From NCBI RefSeq assembly GCF_006542625.1, contig NC_044398.1, positions 13,565,839-13,629,838 on the forward strand: 64,000 nucleotides of DNA, written 5' to 3'. The DNA is from Nomascus leucogenys. Lineage: Eukaryota > Chordata > Mammalia > Primates > Hylobatidae. A program made the position numbers and the translations under genes. The notes beneath the pieces are model-generated. The model was not told the DNA's origin. It did no database searches and was given only the letters and a program-made list of their open reading frames with translations. Shown here piece after piece: positions 23,472 to 34,659 of this stretch (position 1 is its first letter; every line of letters starts with the position of its first letter).

Positions 23472-24820
23472 TGGCCTAGAAATAAAGCCACATACCTACA
23501 GCCATCTAATCTTTGGCAAAGTCAACAAAAATAAGCAATGGGGAAAGGATTCCCTATTCAATAAATGGTGCTGGGATAGCTGCCAAGCCATTTGCAGGAG
23601 AATGAAACTGAATGCCTACATTTACCATATACAAAAATTAACTCAAGATGGATTTAAGACTTCAATGTAAGACCTCAAACTATAAGAATCCTAGAAGAAA
23701 ACCTAGGAAACACCATTCTGGGCATTGGCACCTTGGGAAAGACTCTATGACTAAGTCCTCAAAAGCAACTGCAACAAAAACAAAAATTGACAATTGAGAT
23801 CTAATTAAACTAAAGAGCTTTTGTATAGCAGAAGAAACTATCAAGTTAGAAAACAGACAACCTACAGAATGGGAGAAAGTATTCACAAACCATGTATCTG
23901 ACAAAGGTTTCATATCCAGAATTGATAATGAACTTATTAAACAATTGAAGCAAAAAATAGCCCGATTTAGGCCGGGCACGGTGGCTCATGCCTGTAATCA
24001 CAGCACTTTGGGAGGCTGAGACAGGCAGATCACGAGGTCAGCAGATCGAGACCATCCTGGCTAACACAGAGAAACCCTGTCTCTACTAAAAATACAAAAA
24101 ATTAGCTGGGTGTGTTGGCGGGAGCCTGTAGTCCCAGCTACTCGGGAGGCTGAGGCAAGAGAATGGCGTGAACCCAGGAGGCGGAGCTTGCAGTGAGCCG
24201 AGATCACGCCACTGCACTCCAGCCTGGGCAGCAGGGCAAGACTCTATCTTAAAAAATAAAATAAAATAACCCCATTTAAAAATGAGCAAAAACACATGAA
24301 CATGTACTTGTTGTACCAAAAAGACACATGCACTCGCATATTCATCACAGCACTATTCACAATAGCAAACACATGGAATTAACCTAGGTGCCCATCAACA
24401 GGGGATTGGATAAAGAAAATGTGGTACACATACACCATGTAATACTATGCAGACATAACAAAGAATGAAATCATGTCCTTTTACAGCAACATGGATGGAG
24501 TTGGAGGTCATTATCCTAAGCAAATTAAGGAAGGAACAGAAAACCAAATACTGCATGCCCTAACTTATAAGTGGGAGGTAAACACCAGGTACTCACTGAC
24601 ATAATGATGGCAACAATAGACACTGGAGACTACTAGAGGAGGGAGAGAGGGGGTGGAAGGGATGAAAAACTGTAGGATACTAAGGTCAGTACCTGGGTGA
24701 TGGGACCATTCAGACCCCAAACCTTAGCACCATGCAACATACCTAGGTAACAGACCACACACACGTACCCCAGAATCTAAAATAAAAGTTTTAAAAAAAA
24801 GTAAAAATATGTAAAAAAAA
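23472..24820 (+). mobile_element. Younger L1, 5'-truncated, plus strand
   Basis: Sense ORF2 3' part and 3' UTR of a primate-age L1 ('agaaataaagccacatacctacagccatctaatctttg' through 'acgtaccccagaatctaaaataaaag') with an A-rich tail ending at 24820. It sits in the opposite direction inside ORF1 of the L1M, whose text continues after it. 5'-truncated, with an Alu inside. Non-coding. Confidence 0.9.
23970..24262 (+). mobile_element. Alu, plus strand, inside the younger L1
   Basis: Full Alu. Flanks AAATAGCCCGATTTA and AAATAACCCCATTTA form a worn TSD. The L1 continues on both sides. Confidence 0.95.
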
Positions 24821-25834
24821 TTTCTGGTCTGGTATTTCCAACATTCTTGCCATATTTAGCTATGGTTCTGATGTCTGGTTCAGTCTCCTCAAACTATAGT
24901 TTTTGCCTTTTAGTATGCCTGTCATTTTTTGGTAAAGGTGGACATAATATACTAAGTATTAAAAAAAAAAAAGCCTACAGTAAACAGGTGTTTTGTAATG
25001 CAGTACTAGGGTGATGGGGGAGGAGAAGCATTCTATAGGCCTAGGATTAGGTCTCAGTCCTCTGGTGAGCCTGTGCCTCTAGACTGTGAACTTTCACCAG
25101 CATTTCTCAGGTTTTTTTCTCCCTTCAAATGGAACAGGGTGGCTGGAGAGGGCTGGAGTTATTTCCCTTCCCCCCAACTGGAAGTCTAGAGGGAGGTGGA
25201 GTTAGGAATTTCCTTTTCTCCATGTGGAGGGCTAGAGTTGACTGGAGCTGCATTTTTCCCATTCCCCAGTTAGGTTTGGTTCTAAGAGAAATAATTTCTC
25301 CTGAGGGCAGGCCTTGTTAAGAACAGAATACCTTGGTGTATTTCAAAATGTTTCACTTCTCCCCTCTCCCGCTGACAGCATAAGAGGATTTTTCTCAAGT
25401 ATTTACTGTGAGGATCTGGTAGAGCTCCAGGAAGTAAATCTCACAAAACTATGGGGGCTTCTTAGGACTGGCTCTCCCTGGAGTTTTTAGGTCTCAGACT
25501 TGTCCACACTGAGCCTCCAGCAACTCCTCAATTACAGCTCAGGTTTTCCTACCCAGGTACTGGTTCCCTCAGGGGTTTCTGATCCTCAGTTTCTGCTTCA
25601 GTAGTTGTGATTCTCTGTATCCAGCTGTCTGTCTCTCCAGTTTTGGTGGATGTGGTTTGCCCTGTGACTTCACTTATCTGAGGAATCTAAGAAGAGTTGT
25701 CTATTCTTCATTTTGTTCAGTTATTTATTTGTTGTCAGGACCAAGTGGCAATTACTGAGCTCCTTACATGCTACACTGGAAATTGGAAGTCGTCAGAGAT
25801 TACTTCTTAATAGTTTTTAAGAGTGCTTTGTATA

Positions 25835-26126
25835 GGCCAGGCGTGGTGGCTCACGCTTGTAATCCCAGCACTTTGGGAGGCCGAGGCGGGCGGATCACGA
25901 GGTCAGGAGATCGAGACCACGGTGAAACCCGTCTCTACTAAAAATACAAAAAAAAAAAAAAAATTAGCCAGGCGTGGTGGCGGGCGCCTGTAGTCCCAGC
26001 TACTCGGAGAGGCTGAGGCAGGAGAATGGCATGAACCCGGGAGGCGGAGCTTGCAGTGAGCCGAGATTGCGCCACTGCACTCCAGCCTGGGCGACAGAGC
26101 GAGACTCCATCTCAAAAAAAAAAAAA
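25835..26126 (+). mobile_element. AluY of the 12-bp-deletion lineage, plus strand
   Basis: Exact 16-base TSD AAGAGTGCTTTGTATA (25819-25834 and 26127-26142). It has GACCACGGTGAAACC (12 bases missing), GCTTGTAATC, CGGAGAGGCTGAGG and GATTGCGCC, as at 12942, plus a longer A run in the middle linker. Confidence 0.95.
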
Positions 26127-26142
26127 AAGAGTGCTTTGTATA

Positions 26143-26545
26143 TGAAGATATATACCCAAAAATCAGACAAAAAAACCCTCTGTCAGGTTTTACAAATTTT
26201 TTCCTAGTTTGTCATCTATCTTTCAATCGTGTTTACATTGGTTTTGGAGGCACAGGACTTTGAATTCTTATATACTCAAATCTATGATTATGGTTTCTGA
26301 TTTTATGACAGGTCCTCCTGCTATCAAGAATATAATACCTTTATCTATTTTTTTGTACTTTTATGGTACTTTCAGTTTTTCCATTTCCTACCTATCAGAA
26401 TTTTTTTTCTTCAGTTTTTATTAATGGCTGGCTGGTTGTCACAACATCATTTACTGAATAATTCCATCATGTTCCAAAAACCATAAAATGCTGTCTTTAT
26501 CTTAGGCTAAATATATATTAATAATTGGGTATGTTTCTGGACTTT
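26143..26545 (-). repeat. L1M fragment, minus strand
   Basis: Antisense L1-like text ('ttttcctagtttgtcatctatctttcaatcgtg', 'ccttacatca'-type AT-rich ORF2 tail, 'aataattgggtatgtttctggactttgagg'). It is separate from the element ending at 25797. Confidence 0.55.
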
Positions 26546-27699
26546 GAGGAAAAAAAAAAAAAACCTGGGAACAGAGACTGCCTGTGAAATGAACTGAGTA
26601 GCTGGAAACAGGGAAGAAAAAAAGACTAACTTTTCACTGTTCCCTTTTAAATTTATTCCATGTGCTTTGAATTATCACTCAAAACATCAATAGAAATTTG
26701 TTGAAGTTCTGCTTACTAGACATGATGTCATTATCAAATATTTCAGATTTGGCAAATTATACCACAACCCCATATGCACCTGAATACCTGAAATCATAAG
26801 TCTATCTTGAGCTTAAAACCCTGATTTAATCTATTCTATTTTAAGTAAATAGTAAAAGTACCTCAATTGTCTTAAACTAAATGTTTCTCTGCCACTTAAT
26901 ATGGTCAAACACAAAACCATATTTTACCATGAAGGAAAAACAAAAGCTTCTGTCTAAATCCTTAATTGTTATAGTTAAGGCTACTACTGGAAATGTGTAA
27001 GAATCTCAGATAATGTCAATTTCTGTGTTTCCCAGATCCAGCCATCACAGATGTATTTTACTTTTTGTGTTGTCAGCTAGTCATCATCTTTTTCTACCAA
27101 TACCTATAGTGAATACTTAATCAGAACCTAATCTTTTTATTCTATTGCTATCTGATCATTGTATTTTCAATATCATTTCCTTATCATTCAATTTCAATCT
27201 CTGAAGCCAAACTTAACCTCTGTTGTAACTATAATTCCATAAGCAAACTGCCTGAGAGAAAAGAGGTATTCACCTAGCAGCAGATAGAAAAAGAACAGCT
27301 TTCTTCTGTTACGTCAGTCTTCTTAAGATCCTCTCTCTCCCCCTATTTTCTAAACAACTATGAAAGATAGACTCATTTAGTAATTTTAGCCTTTCTCCAA
27401 ATAAATATATTTTTTAGCCACTGAAAATGCTCTCTCATTAGAAATGCGAAGATGACCTAGTATTCAGTCTCATTAACATTCTCATTAATAATTACAGGGA
27501 TCAGACATTATCTTTGTACCCTCTAATTCTGCTCTCACTACCTGCTCTCCTAGGTACTTTCCTACTCTCTGTTGCTCTGCTAATAAATGAACTCCTTTAA
27601 CATGCAGAAGTTGCACATTCCACATATCTCCTAGGAAAACTAATATTTAAAAGAGAAACCAATGCTTTTAACAGTCTAATTACCCTTAGATTTTAAAGC
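26546..27699. other. Unique sequence, nothing recognised
   Basis: About 1.1 kb with no repeat family, RNA gene or coding signal I can support. Confidence 0.4.
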
Positions 27700-27815
27700 C
27701 CCTTACGTTTGATCTTCATAACAGTATCATCCCCATATTCAACAGGAAACATACAGTATGATTTACCAAACATCACATTACTGGTAGTAGAACTAGGTCT
27801 CCTGTGAAAATGTCC
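27700..27815 (-). repeat. MIR SINE fragment
   Basis: Reversed MIR blocks: 'gatcttcataacagtatcatccccatattcaacaggaaac', 'tttaccaaacatcacattactggtagtagaactagg'. Worn copy. Confidence 0.6.
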
Positions 27816-28095
27816 TTTGCCCTAAATACACTGCCTTCCTCAGAGAAGAAAAGTGTCTTTGCAGAACACAATGAAGGATGCGCTTTATATAGCACAATGT
27901 ATATTAGCAATGTATGTATAAAATCAAAATTAAGTTCAGTACTTAAAGAAATCCTATCTTCTATATAAGAAATGATTTCAAGCACTCCAAGAGACCACAG
28001 TATAAAAGCTTCTAGGCAGAAGGTACTATATTTCCTTTTCTCCCAGTGCCCCTAGCGCCTTATCTTATATAGTGAAGTACTTATCTAATGGCCAA

Positions 28096-28394
28096 TTTTT
28101 TTTTTTTTTTTTGAAACAGAGTCTCACTCTGTCACCCAAGCTGGAGTGCAGTGGTGCAATCTCAGCTCAATGCAACCTCCACCTCCCAGATTCAGGTGAT
28201 TCTCCTGCCTCAGCCTGCCAAGTAGCTGGGATTACAGGTGTGCACCATCATGCCCAGCTAATTTTTGTATTTTCAGTAGAGATGAGGTCTTGCCACGTTG
28301 GCCAGGCTGGCCTCGAACTCTTGGCCTCAAGTGATCTGCCCTTGTCGGCCTCCTAAAGTGCTGCAATTACAGGCATAAGCCACCGCACCCAGCA
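28096..28394 (-). mobile_element. Alu, full length, minus strand
   Basis: Poly-T start, both arms, end CCACCGCACCCAGC. TSD TAATGGCCA on both sides. Confidence 0.95.
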
Positions 28395-29214
28395 TAATGG
28401 CCACTTATTTCTTAGCAAATCTCAACTATCTGCTAATAAATTTAGCATATTTCTGTGTATCTGAGTCACAGTCCAATACACAGAAATTATAAACACCCTC
28501 CACTAAAATCTGGGCACTTTTCACGAGAGACTCTCCTCAGATGAAGTTACTCTTACTTTAGATCAACAGTTCTCAACCATATCAGACTCAATGTGCCCCT
28601 TGCATAAAATATTTTCCAACTTCTGCTTTACCACCCTGAAACAAAATAACAATATTCCTACAATTTCAAACAAATCCATATACCCTAAATAAGAGTGGAA
28701 AAGAGACATGAAAATGATTTATAATAACATGTATTTCGATGTGGGGCAAAACTACACTAGAAGACTTAAAGAAGTAACTAGTAGCTGAATATATCTATGA
28801 ATGCAGAGCTGTTTATGATGCAATTTTCCAAAACTGTAAACAATTCTTGGTCAAGTTGTGAACAAAACAATCTTCAATTCACATAACCGTTGCATGTGGA
28901 AACAGACACTGGAAAATTCAGTCTCAGTTAAAATCATGATGTAAGATGGAGGTTCCAGGCTTTGATAATTACAAATATTACATGAAAGGCAGATATTCTT
29001 AAATCATGCAGGACATGGGGACACTTTTTTCAGGACTGTCCCACACCTCTCTAGCCTCCACTCAACAAATGCAAGTTGTTAGCTCCAATCATTACAACAA
29101 TCTAAAAAATGCCTTCCAGTTTCCCCTTGGAGGGCAACACCAAGCTGGACCCACCGCCTTAAACACAGTTCTGCTATCTATTCCTGTATAATGTAAACAA
29201 GCTTGGGAAGATGA
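28395..29214. other. Unique sequence, nothing recognised
   Basis: No gene or family recognised. The plus frame at about 29006-29191 has no known motif. Confidence 0.4.
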
Positions 29215-29375
29215 ATTAGATCTCCAGTTCTGTTACCAATGACCTATGTGACCACCGGCCAGTGGGTTAACTTCTCTAAACCTCACTTTCCATAGTACCA
29301 AAAGGGAATAAACACTATCTGGCTTTTTAAGTTGTCAGAATGACTCAATGACACGTGTATAGCACATGGTAGGTG
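29215..29375 (+). repeat. MIR SINE
   Basis: Sense MIR order: 'cctatgtgaccaccggccagtgggttaacttctctaaacctcactttcc', then 'atagcacatggtagg'. Confidence 0.7.
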
Positions 29376-29840
29376 GTTTCCAACCCATGGCCTACTGAGA
29401 TGTGAAAAAAGGCACTGTTCCAGGTAAATAGAAAGAAAGCAGCAAAAAGTAACCTAAATATGGAAGAGGCAGAAGATATAATAAGCATACAAAATGAAAT
29501 TTAACGCACAGCAGTCTAGGGACATTTCAGAGAGCAGCCAGCCATCCTACCTATCTCAGCAACCTCTGAGGCATTAATGTACCAGGATTAGCTGAAATAA
29601 TTAATATTGATAATGTTGACCTCCAAAGTAAAAAGGCAAGAAAGACATTTTTAACAGACTTCCAATGTACGTGGCTGAAATTTTTTAAATCTGATGCTTA
29701 AAGAGTGACTGTATTTCACAAATATTCAAATTTTTATTGGACGTTTACTCTGAGGCTAGTTGGAAAACACAAAGAAATCTAATACACCATGTCTGTTCTC
29801 ATTTTACCATTCAGTACATTAGACATGGTAGAGGCAGAAT
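29376..29840. other. Unique sequence, nothing recognised
   Basis: No gene or family recognised. Confidence 0.4.
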
Positions 29841-30180
29841 GACACAGATAAGAAATAGAAATTCAAGTAATAAATTATGAGGGCACAGACAAAATTAGGA
29901 ATAATTGTCCCTGAGGAAAACCAAGGATGTCTTCATGGCATAGGCCACTGAAAAATGAGAGTTCTGATAGGTACAGAATGGGAAGCAAAGTGTTAAGGGA
30001 AAAACAAAATCTGGGCAAAAGCACTGAGCATGAAAATACAGGTTGGCTGAGAGAAGAGAGATAGGGAACGGGTACATTAGGAGTTGGGGGTGAAAGTAGT
30101 AAAAGTAAAGGCTGTAAAGCTATTTCAGGACCTGTTCATGAAGGGATTTGAATGATATTCAAATTCATTTGAGTTTTATT
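29841..30180 (-). repeat. L2 LINE, minus strand
   Basis: Reversed L2 text: 'tgtccctgaggaaaaccaaggatgtcttcatggc', 'gggcaaaagcactgagcatgaaa', 'gctatttcaggacctgttcatgaagggatttgaatgatattc'. Heavily decayed. Confidence 0.65.
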
Positions 30181-31349
30181 GAACAAGAGAGTTCGCCAAA
30201 AAACTGGTGCTTATGCAGCACACCTGATCCTCAAATAATGCTGAATAACGGCTAAAAATAAAAGATTCAGAGTAAATGCAAATTATTACTGAAATTCCTG
30301 AAATGAAAATAGCCTTGACATGAATTAATAAGCAAAAAGAACCTAACCCAAGAGTAGAAAGTAGCTTCTGAGCTTGTTTCTTAAATAATGAAATATTACC
30401 CAATTTATTGACTGAGAACTGAAAATAATTTAGGATAATCTGTTGTGTCCTTTGATTGTCTTCCATGCAAGTCAGAGTATTTCCTAAACTTATTATTTAG
30501 CAGTGCCTCACATCACCCTTGAAAGGCAAGAGACAGACTACAGTATTATTATCCCCTTTTTATCACAGGGAAACTGAGGAACAAGAAGACAAAATTACAG
30601 TATGGTCACAAAAGCCATCATATTTTCTAGGACTTTAAAGGCTCCAAGCCTACATTTCATCTTTTATTCTTCACACCATCTGAATACTAGAATTATCTTT
30701 TACTATCATCTTAACTGGAAAAAAGAAAAATATCTAAACTTTAAGATCATTTTCTCAATTTGATACTGTCACACAAAAAAAAGAGTTTTAAAAGTCTATC
30801 CTTGAAATAATATTTGCAAGAAAAGCAAGGTGTAAGCAGTAACCCAACCTCCAAAAAATACAGTTGTAAATCTTACAGCTGTAATATAGTTGTAAATCTT
30901 AAGACAGGTCAGGAATCCTAGACCCAGCCTTTACTTTGAACATCTGGCAGGCCTCAGGGAAATAATGGAGATTTGTGTCTGTAAACAGTCTTTGCAGATG
31001 CTCTGATGAAAACGTGCCCTAAGAGGCCCAGAACAGTGATATCACTGCACTCACTACTGCAAACATGAAATCCTCCTCTGTGCCTCCCTGCATTGCACCA
31101 AGAGACTCGTGGCACACACGGAGGCCTGTGCAAGAACCTCTCGACGTTTCCCTTAAAATGCGGTAATATAAGGACGCCTTTGGTGCTGGGCCTCCGTAAA
31201 CACTGACGATACCGGATGTGGCCAGGCACACCTCAAAGTCTTGGCTCTCCAAAACCAGGGCCTGGTCGACAGTTTTATTGGACACCGAGTTCCTGCGAAT
31301 ATCTCACTTTTCACACAGGCACTGCCAATCCCTGCCCTCCAGTACCCTT
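30181..31349. other. Upstream flank of the CpG island
   Basis: Mostly unique. About 30525-30610 is a worn reversed MIR ('tattattatcccctttttatcacagggaaactgaggaac'). A short direct repeat, GTTGTAAATCTTA, occurs at about 30862 and 30889. GC content begins to rise after about 31080. No exon recognised. Confidence 0.5.
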
Positions 31350-31539
31350 CCTCAGCCTCCTGTCCCACTCTCGCCGCGAGGTGGGCGTCCCAAAGAGCTA
31401 AGGAGGAGGGTAAGGTTGGTTAGACCGCAGGGGCCAAGGCCGCGGCAGCGAGGCCGTCCAAAGCGGACTAGGGTCCCGCCAGCCCAGCCCCGGAGCCCGG
31501 CCGCCCGGCCGCCCGGGCCCGGGCCAACGCGCCGCCGCC

Positions 31540-31640
31540 GCCGCCTATCAGCGGAGCGCAGGGGCGGGGCTGGCCGGCTCGGCGGCCCGGCCGGCGGGCG
31601 GGGGCGGGCGGGGACGGGCGGGGGACCGACCGCCGCGCAG
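31540..31640 (+). promoter_or_regulatory. REEP3: Likely REEP3 core promoter (TATA-less, GC boxes)
   Basis: A GC box GGGGCGGGGC lies at 31561-31570, with a run of GGGCGGG-type sites at 31595-31625. There is no TATA box. SP1-type sites near the start are usual in CpG-island promoters, which often start at several points. The start site is inferred, not seen; I expect it somewhere between about 31540 and 31700. Confidence 0.55.
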
Positions 31641-31802
31641 CCCAGGCCGCCGCGCGCACACACCGGGCCCGGCTCCCGAGGGCGCCAGCGCGGCCCCGGG
31701 GAGCGCGAGGAGCCGGCGAAGTGCGCGGCGTGCCGTTGGCGGCCTGCTCCGCAGCGCTCTGCGCCCACCCGCCCCGGACGTGGGGCCCAAGCCCCTGTGA
31801 AG

Positions 31803-31834
31803 ATGGTGTCCTGGATTATCTCCAGAGCCGTGGT
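31803..31834 (+). CDS. REEP3: REEP3 exon 1, coding part (partial gene)
   Basis: The ATG at 31803 begins MVSWIISRAV, the conserved amino end of the REEP1-4 subgroup. The reading stops after two bases of codon 11 at the splice donor GT|GTAAGT (donor GT at 31835-31836). RAVV fits REEP3; REEP1, REEP2 and REEP4 have RLVV as I recall. REEP3 (about 255 residues) is an ER hairpin-membrane protein of the TB2/DP1/HVA22 family that binds microtubules and, with REEP4, keeps ER off mitotic chromosomes. The start context is strong (A at -3, G at +4) and no ATG in any frame precedes it from 31218 on. The rest of the gene lies beyond the window. REEP3 versus a paralogue is judged from only ten residues plus the island. 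Confidence 0.87.
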
Positions 31835-32340
31835 GTAAGTGCCGCTCACTGTGCCCTGCAGCCGGCGCGAGGCCCAGGGGAGCTGTGGGAAGGGGAAGGA
31901 GCCGAGAGGAAAGGGAAGGCCTGGGCCTGGGCGGGGACGGGGTGGCCCGGCCTCGGGCCTGCAGGGGCTGGGGGAGCCCTCGGCTTCCTCACCTTGGTCC
32001 ACGTCGCTGCGGGGCTCCCTGTGACGGCCGAGGGCCTAGCTGCGGCGACGGCGGCGGCGGCTGTGGCGCCGCTCGGCTGCGTGCGGTGCGGCGCCCCTGC
32101 TCCGGCGGCGCTGGGTGGGCAGGCGCTCAGGGCAGGCGGCGCGCGCTCCCCGCTCCTGCTCCCCGCGCAGCGCGGCACCGCCCTGCGGACCCGGGAGCGG
32201 CGCGCCTCGGAGGTGCTCCCTGCGCAGGCTCCGCAGACGCCGAGCGCGGGAGGCTCCGCGATCCTCCCGTGGATGCGGCGGCAGTGCCGAGCCTTTGTAT
32301 CCCGCGGCTGATGCGTTGCGGTGTCTCTCTTGGCGGCTGA

Positions 32341-33480
32341 TTGCCATTCGGTCACGTGTGGTAGGAGGAGAGATTTGTCTAAAAACCGGAGACCGCTCCC
32401 AGCCCAGGATCCCTGGGAAGGGTCCTAGTTTTCCCAAGATTTGTAGCTTACCGAGAAAGGTGACACCGGCTGCTCGCCCAGATCCCCGAAATCGGCCCTG
32501 TCTTGGCGGAAATATTTGCTAAGTGATTGAAAGGCTGCAGGTGCCTGTTGCCTTTGTTCAAATTATCGGTTCATTTCATTGTTCTCCTACCAACAAGTGC
32601 TACAGGTCTGTAAGAAAAAAAAATTCCTTGAGTTGTGGTGTTAATCGTGTAAATGTATTTGAATACAGTTTAAACTGATTTTCTCTCATCCCCATTTTAC
32701 CCCTCTCCCCGATTAAAAATAAAAGTCACCAAGTAAACAATGACGTAGTTACAGCTAGGGCCTGTGAATTCATTATTCATCTCTGTAGTAGTGTTAGGTT
32801 TCATAAAGGTATATGAAAAAATGTTTATGTGAGGGGGCAGGCTTCTCTGATTAGCTTTAGAATGTAGGAAAAATAACATTACCAGACTTCTTGTTAAAAG
32901 GAGCTAAATTTTCTGAGTTTGGGGTTTATTTTGTTTGGAAGTGAATTACTAGCCCTATTTAATCAGATTTGCAGCACAGCATTCAATATTTTTCATTTGA
33001 TTAAATTGCAAAGTTTCTAGTTTTAAAGCCTCAGAGCTTCCTGTGTTCCCCTGTACGAAACTAAAAATCAAGATATAAACAAAAGGATACCACAGATGCC
33101 TTCAGATTGTTTTTCAGCCTTTTCCTGGCCTCTCTTTTGAGTCTGTCATTTACCTAATTCAGGCATACCTTTCTTGACCTAGTAGATGTCTATCAACTGT
33201 TGTGTCCACAGCTAGAAAATCAAGTGCCCTATTAAGAAGCTGTACTTTACAACAAAAAAAAAGCCTCTGGATTTCTTTGAACCAGTTCTTCAGCTGACAG
33301 AAAATTGTGAAGCACTTTTATACTTTTGTTTTTCATAATTGACAATATGAAGGTCTATTCTAGGTGCTACCTATAACACAAAGGTCACTAACGTGTAGTT
33401 GATCACGGGAATTGACAGTTTGGGTGCACAGATATCTGCAGTACAGGTCCAAATGTCAACTCTTATAAAAGTTACACCCA
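32341..33480. other. Intron 1 start, unique sequence
   Basis: After the island the DNA returns to AT-rich. An E-box CACGTG lies at 32353-32358 in TCACGTG (USF/TFE3-type, possible regulatory site). Otherwise nothing recognised. Confidence 0.45.
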
Positions 33481-34160
33481 GTCTAATACCCAGTGTTGGA
33501 CAAGAAAGGGATATCTGGTTGGAGAATCAGAAAAGGTAAGGGAGATTACGTTTCAGATGGGCCTTAAAGAATAGGCCCAGTAGAGTGGCTCCCACCTGTA
33601 ATCCTAGCACTTTGGGAGGCCAAGGAGGGAAGATTGTTTGATCGCAAGAGTTAGAGACCAGCCTGGGCAACATAGCGAGACCTTGTCTCCACAAAAAAAG
33701 AAAAATTTAATTAGCCAGTCACAGTAGCTCACACCTGTAATCCCAGCTACTCAGGGACTGAGGTGGGAGGATCGCTCGAATCCAGGAGGTCAAGGCTGCA
33801 GTGAGCCGTGATCGTGCCACTGCACTCCAACCTGGTCCACAGAGTGAGACTGTGCCTCAAATAAACAAAAAAGAATGGACAGAATCTAGGCAGCCAAAGA
33901 TGAAAAAAGGAAAGGATTCCAGATATAGGGACCGGCGTGAGCCAAAGCCCAGAGGAGGAAAAGCCCAGATTAGTTACAGTGGGTGTGAGGGACTCGGGTG
34001 GGGAAAAAGCAAGCTGGAAAGGTAGCCTGGGGCCTGTTTTCAAGAAAGAAGGGGTAAATGTTATAAGGCAGCAACAGCTTTGCTTGGGAAGATTCTCTGC
34101 CCTTCTGTGAAATGATTGGCAATGGAGACCTGGAAGACAAGGAGACTCCTTAGGAGGCTC
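33481..34160 (-). repeat. L2 LINE, minus strand, split by an Alu
   Basis: Reversed L2 text: 'gattccagatatagggaccggcgtgagccaaagcccagagg', 'tgtgaaatgattggcaatggagacctgg', 'ggagactccttaggaggct'. The part left of the Alu is weaker. Confidence 0.6.
33574..33868 (+). mobile_element. Alu, old, plus strand
   Basis: Both arms with many changes ('ggcccagtagagtggctcccacc', 'caaggctgcagtgagccgtgatcgtgccactg'), tail AAATAAACAAAAAAG. AluJ-like. Confidence 0.9.
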
Positions 34161-34162
34161 CC

Positions 34163-34199
34163 TAACTGGAGAGAGGGGATTAAAGCCTCTCTCCAGTTA
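34163..34199. repeat. Perfect inverted repeat, 14-base arms
   Basis: Arms TAACTGGAGAGAGG (34163-34176) and CCTCTCTCCAGTTA (34186-34199) are exact complements around a 9-base spacer. In the intron transcript it could fold as a hairpin. It lies at the end of the L2 fragment. Confidence 0.95.
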
Positions 34200-34659
34200 A
34201 AGTGCTTGAGCTACAGAATGTAAAGTTTGAGGCCAAAGACAGGGAGCAATAATGTGAGGAAGAAAATGTCATGAAAAGAAATGTATTTCTCAAGTGTCAG
34301 GAACTGTTATTTTGTAAGCCATGAACACATTAGCACATTAGAAAGCACACTTGTAGAGAATATAAACATCATTCTATTTTTCCTCTTTACTCAGTTTCTC
34401 TCTCTAAACATGAAAGAGCAATCACAGGATCTACACAAACTTGGAAACCTTTTTCACACCAGGAGGTAGAATTTACTTGATTCTTTCTAACCTGCTGAGA
34501 CAACCACCACCTCCTGAGCAAGATCAGACCCTTCTCTCAACATGAACCTCTGGTAGCATGGGCAGGGAACCTCCATAACCAAAGCACCCTGTATGTAGAA
34601 GCACTTTGTCCCAAGATCCTGCACTTCAACACCAGAGAAATTAGCCCTGGACACCACTC
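34200..34659. other. Unique intronic sequence
   Basis: No gene or repeat family recognised. Confidence 0.4.

Larger units (their letters stand above)
16925..25797 (-). mobile_element. Nearly full-length L1M LINE with nested insertions
   Basis: One old L1 runs right to left. The 3' end lies at about 16925 ('acagagttcccatttaccgcctgtccctacac'), then ORF2 from roughly 17.2 to 21.6 kb, the inter-ORF region and ORF1 from about 22.2 to 23.5 kb, and the 5' UTR from 24.8 to 25.8 kb. Insertions: Alus at 17672 and 20317, a Tigger-like element with an Alu at 21648-22208, and a younger plus-strand L1 with an Alu at 23472-24820. Without them about 6.3 kb remain, near the usual 6-7 kb. Both ORFs are full of stops and frameshifts, so it cannot move. 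Subfamily not assigned. Confidence 0.85.
31350..32340. promoter_or_regulatory. REEP3: CpG island over the REEP3 promoter and exon 1
   Basis: About 1 kb is extremely G+C and CpG rich, unlike the AT-rich DNA on both sides, and it lies over exon 1. It has GC boxes, a five-unit GCC tract at 31531-31545 and a short CGG tract at about 32049-32062. Islands of this kind mark broadly active, normally unmethylated promoters. It is free of Alu and other repeats, in contrast to the rest of the window. Confidence 0.92.

Noticed and set aside
18659..23491. Reverse-strand frames with reverse transcriptase and coiled-coil text as genes
   Set aside because: They are short remnants of L1 ORF2 and ORF1, broken by stops, frameshifts and insertions.
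31803..31834. Assignment to REEP1, REEP2 or REEP4
   Set aside because: RAVV at residues 8-11 fits REEP3 better than the RLVV of the others, but with only ten codons this is a preference, not proof.
31218..31838. 206-residue Arg/Pro-rich frame over the CpG island
   Set aside because: It begins with GTG, not ATG, and its length comes from high G+C. Only the last codons from the ATG at 31803 are supported.
31352..32522. Other long frames on both strands in the CpG island
   Set aside because: GC-rich DNA has few stops. None has a recognisable protein family, and most lack an ATG start.
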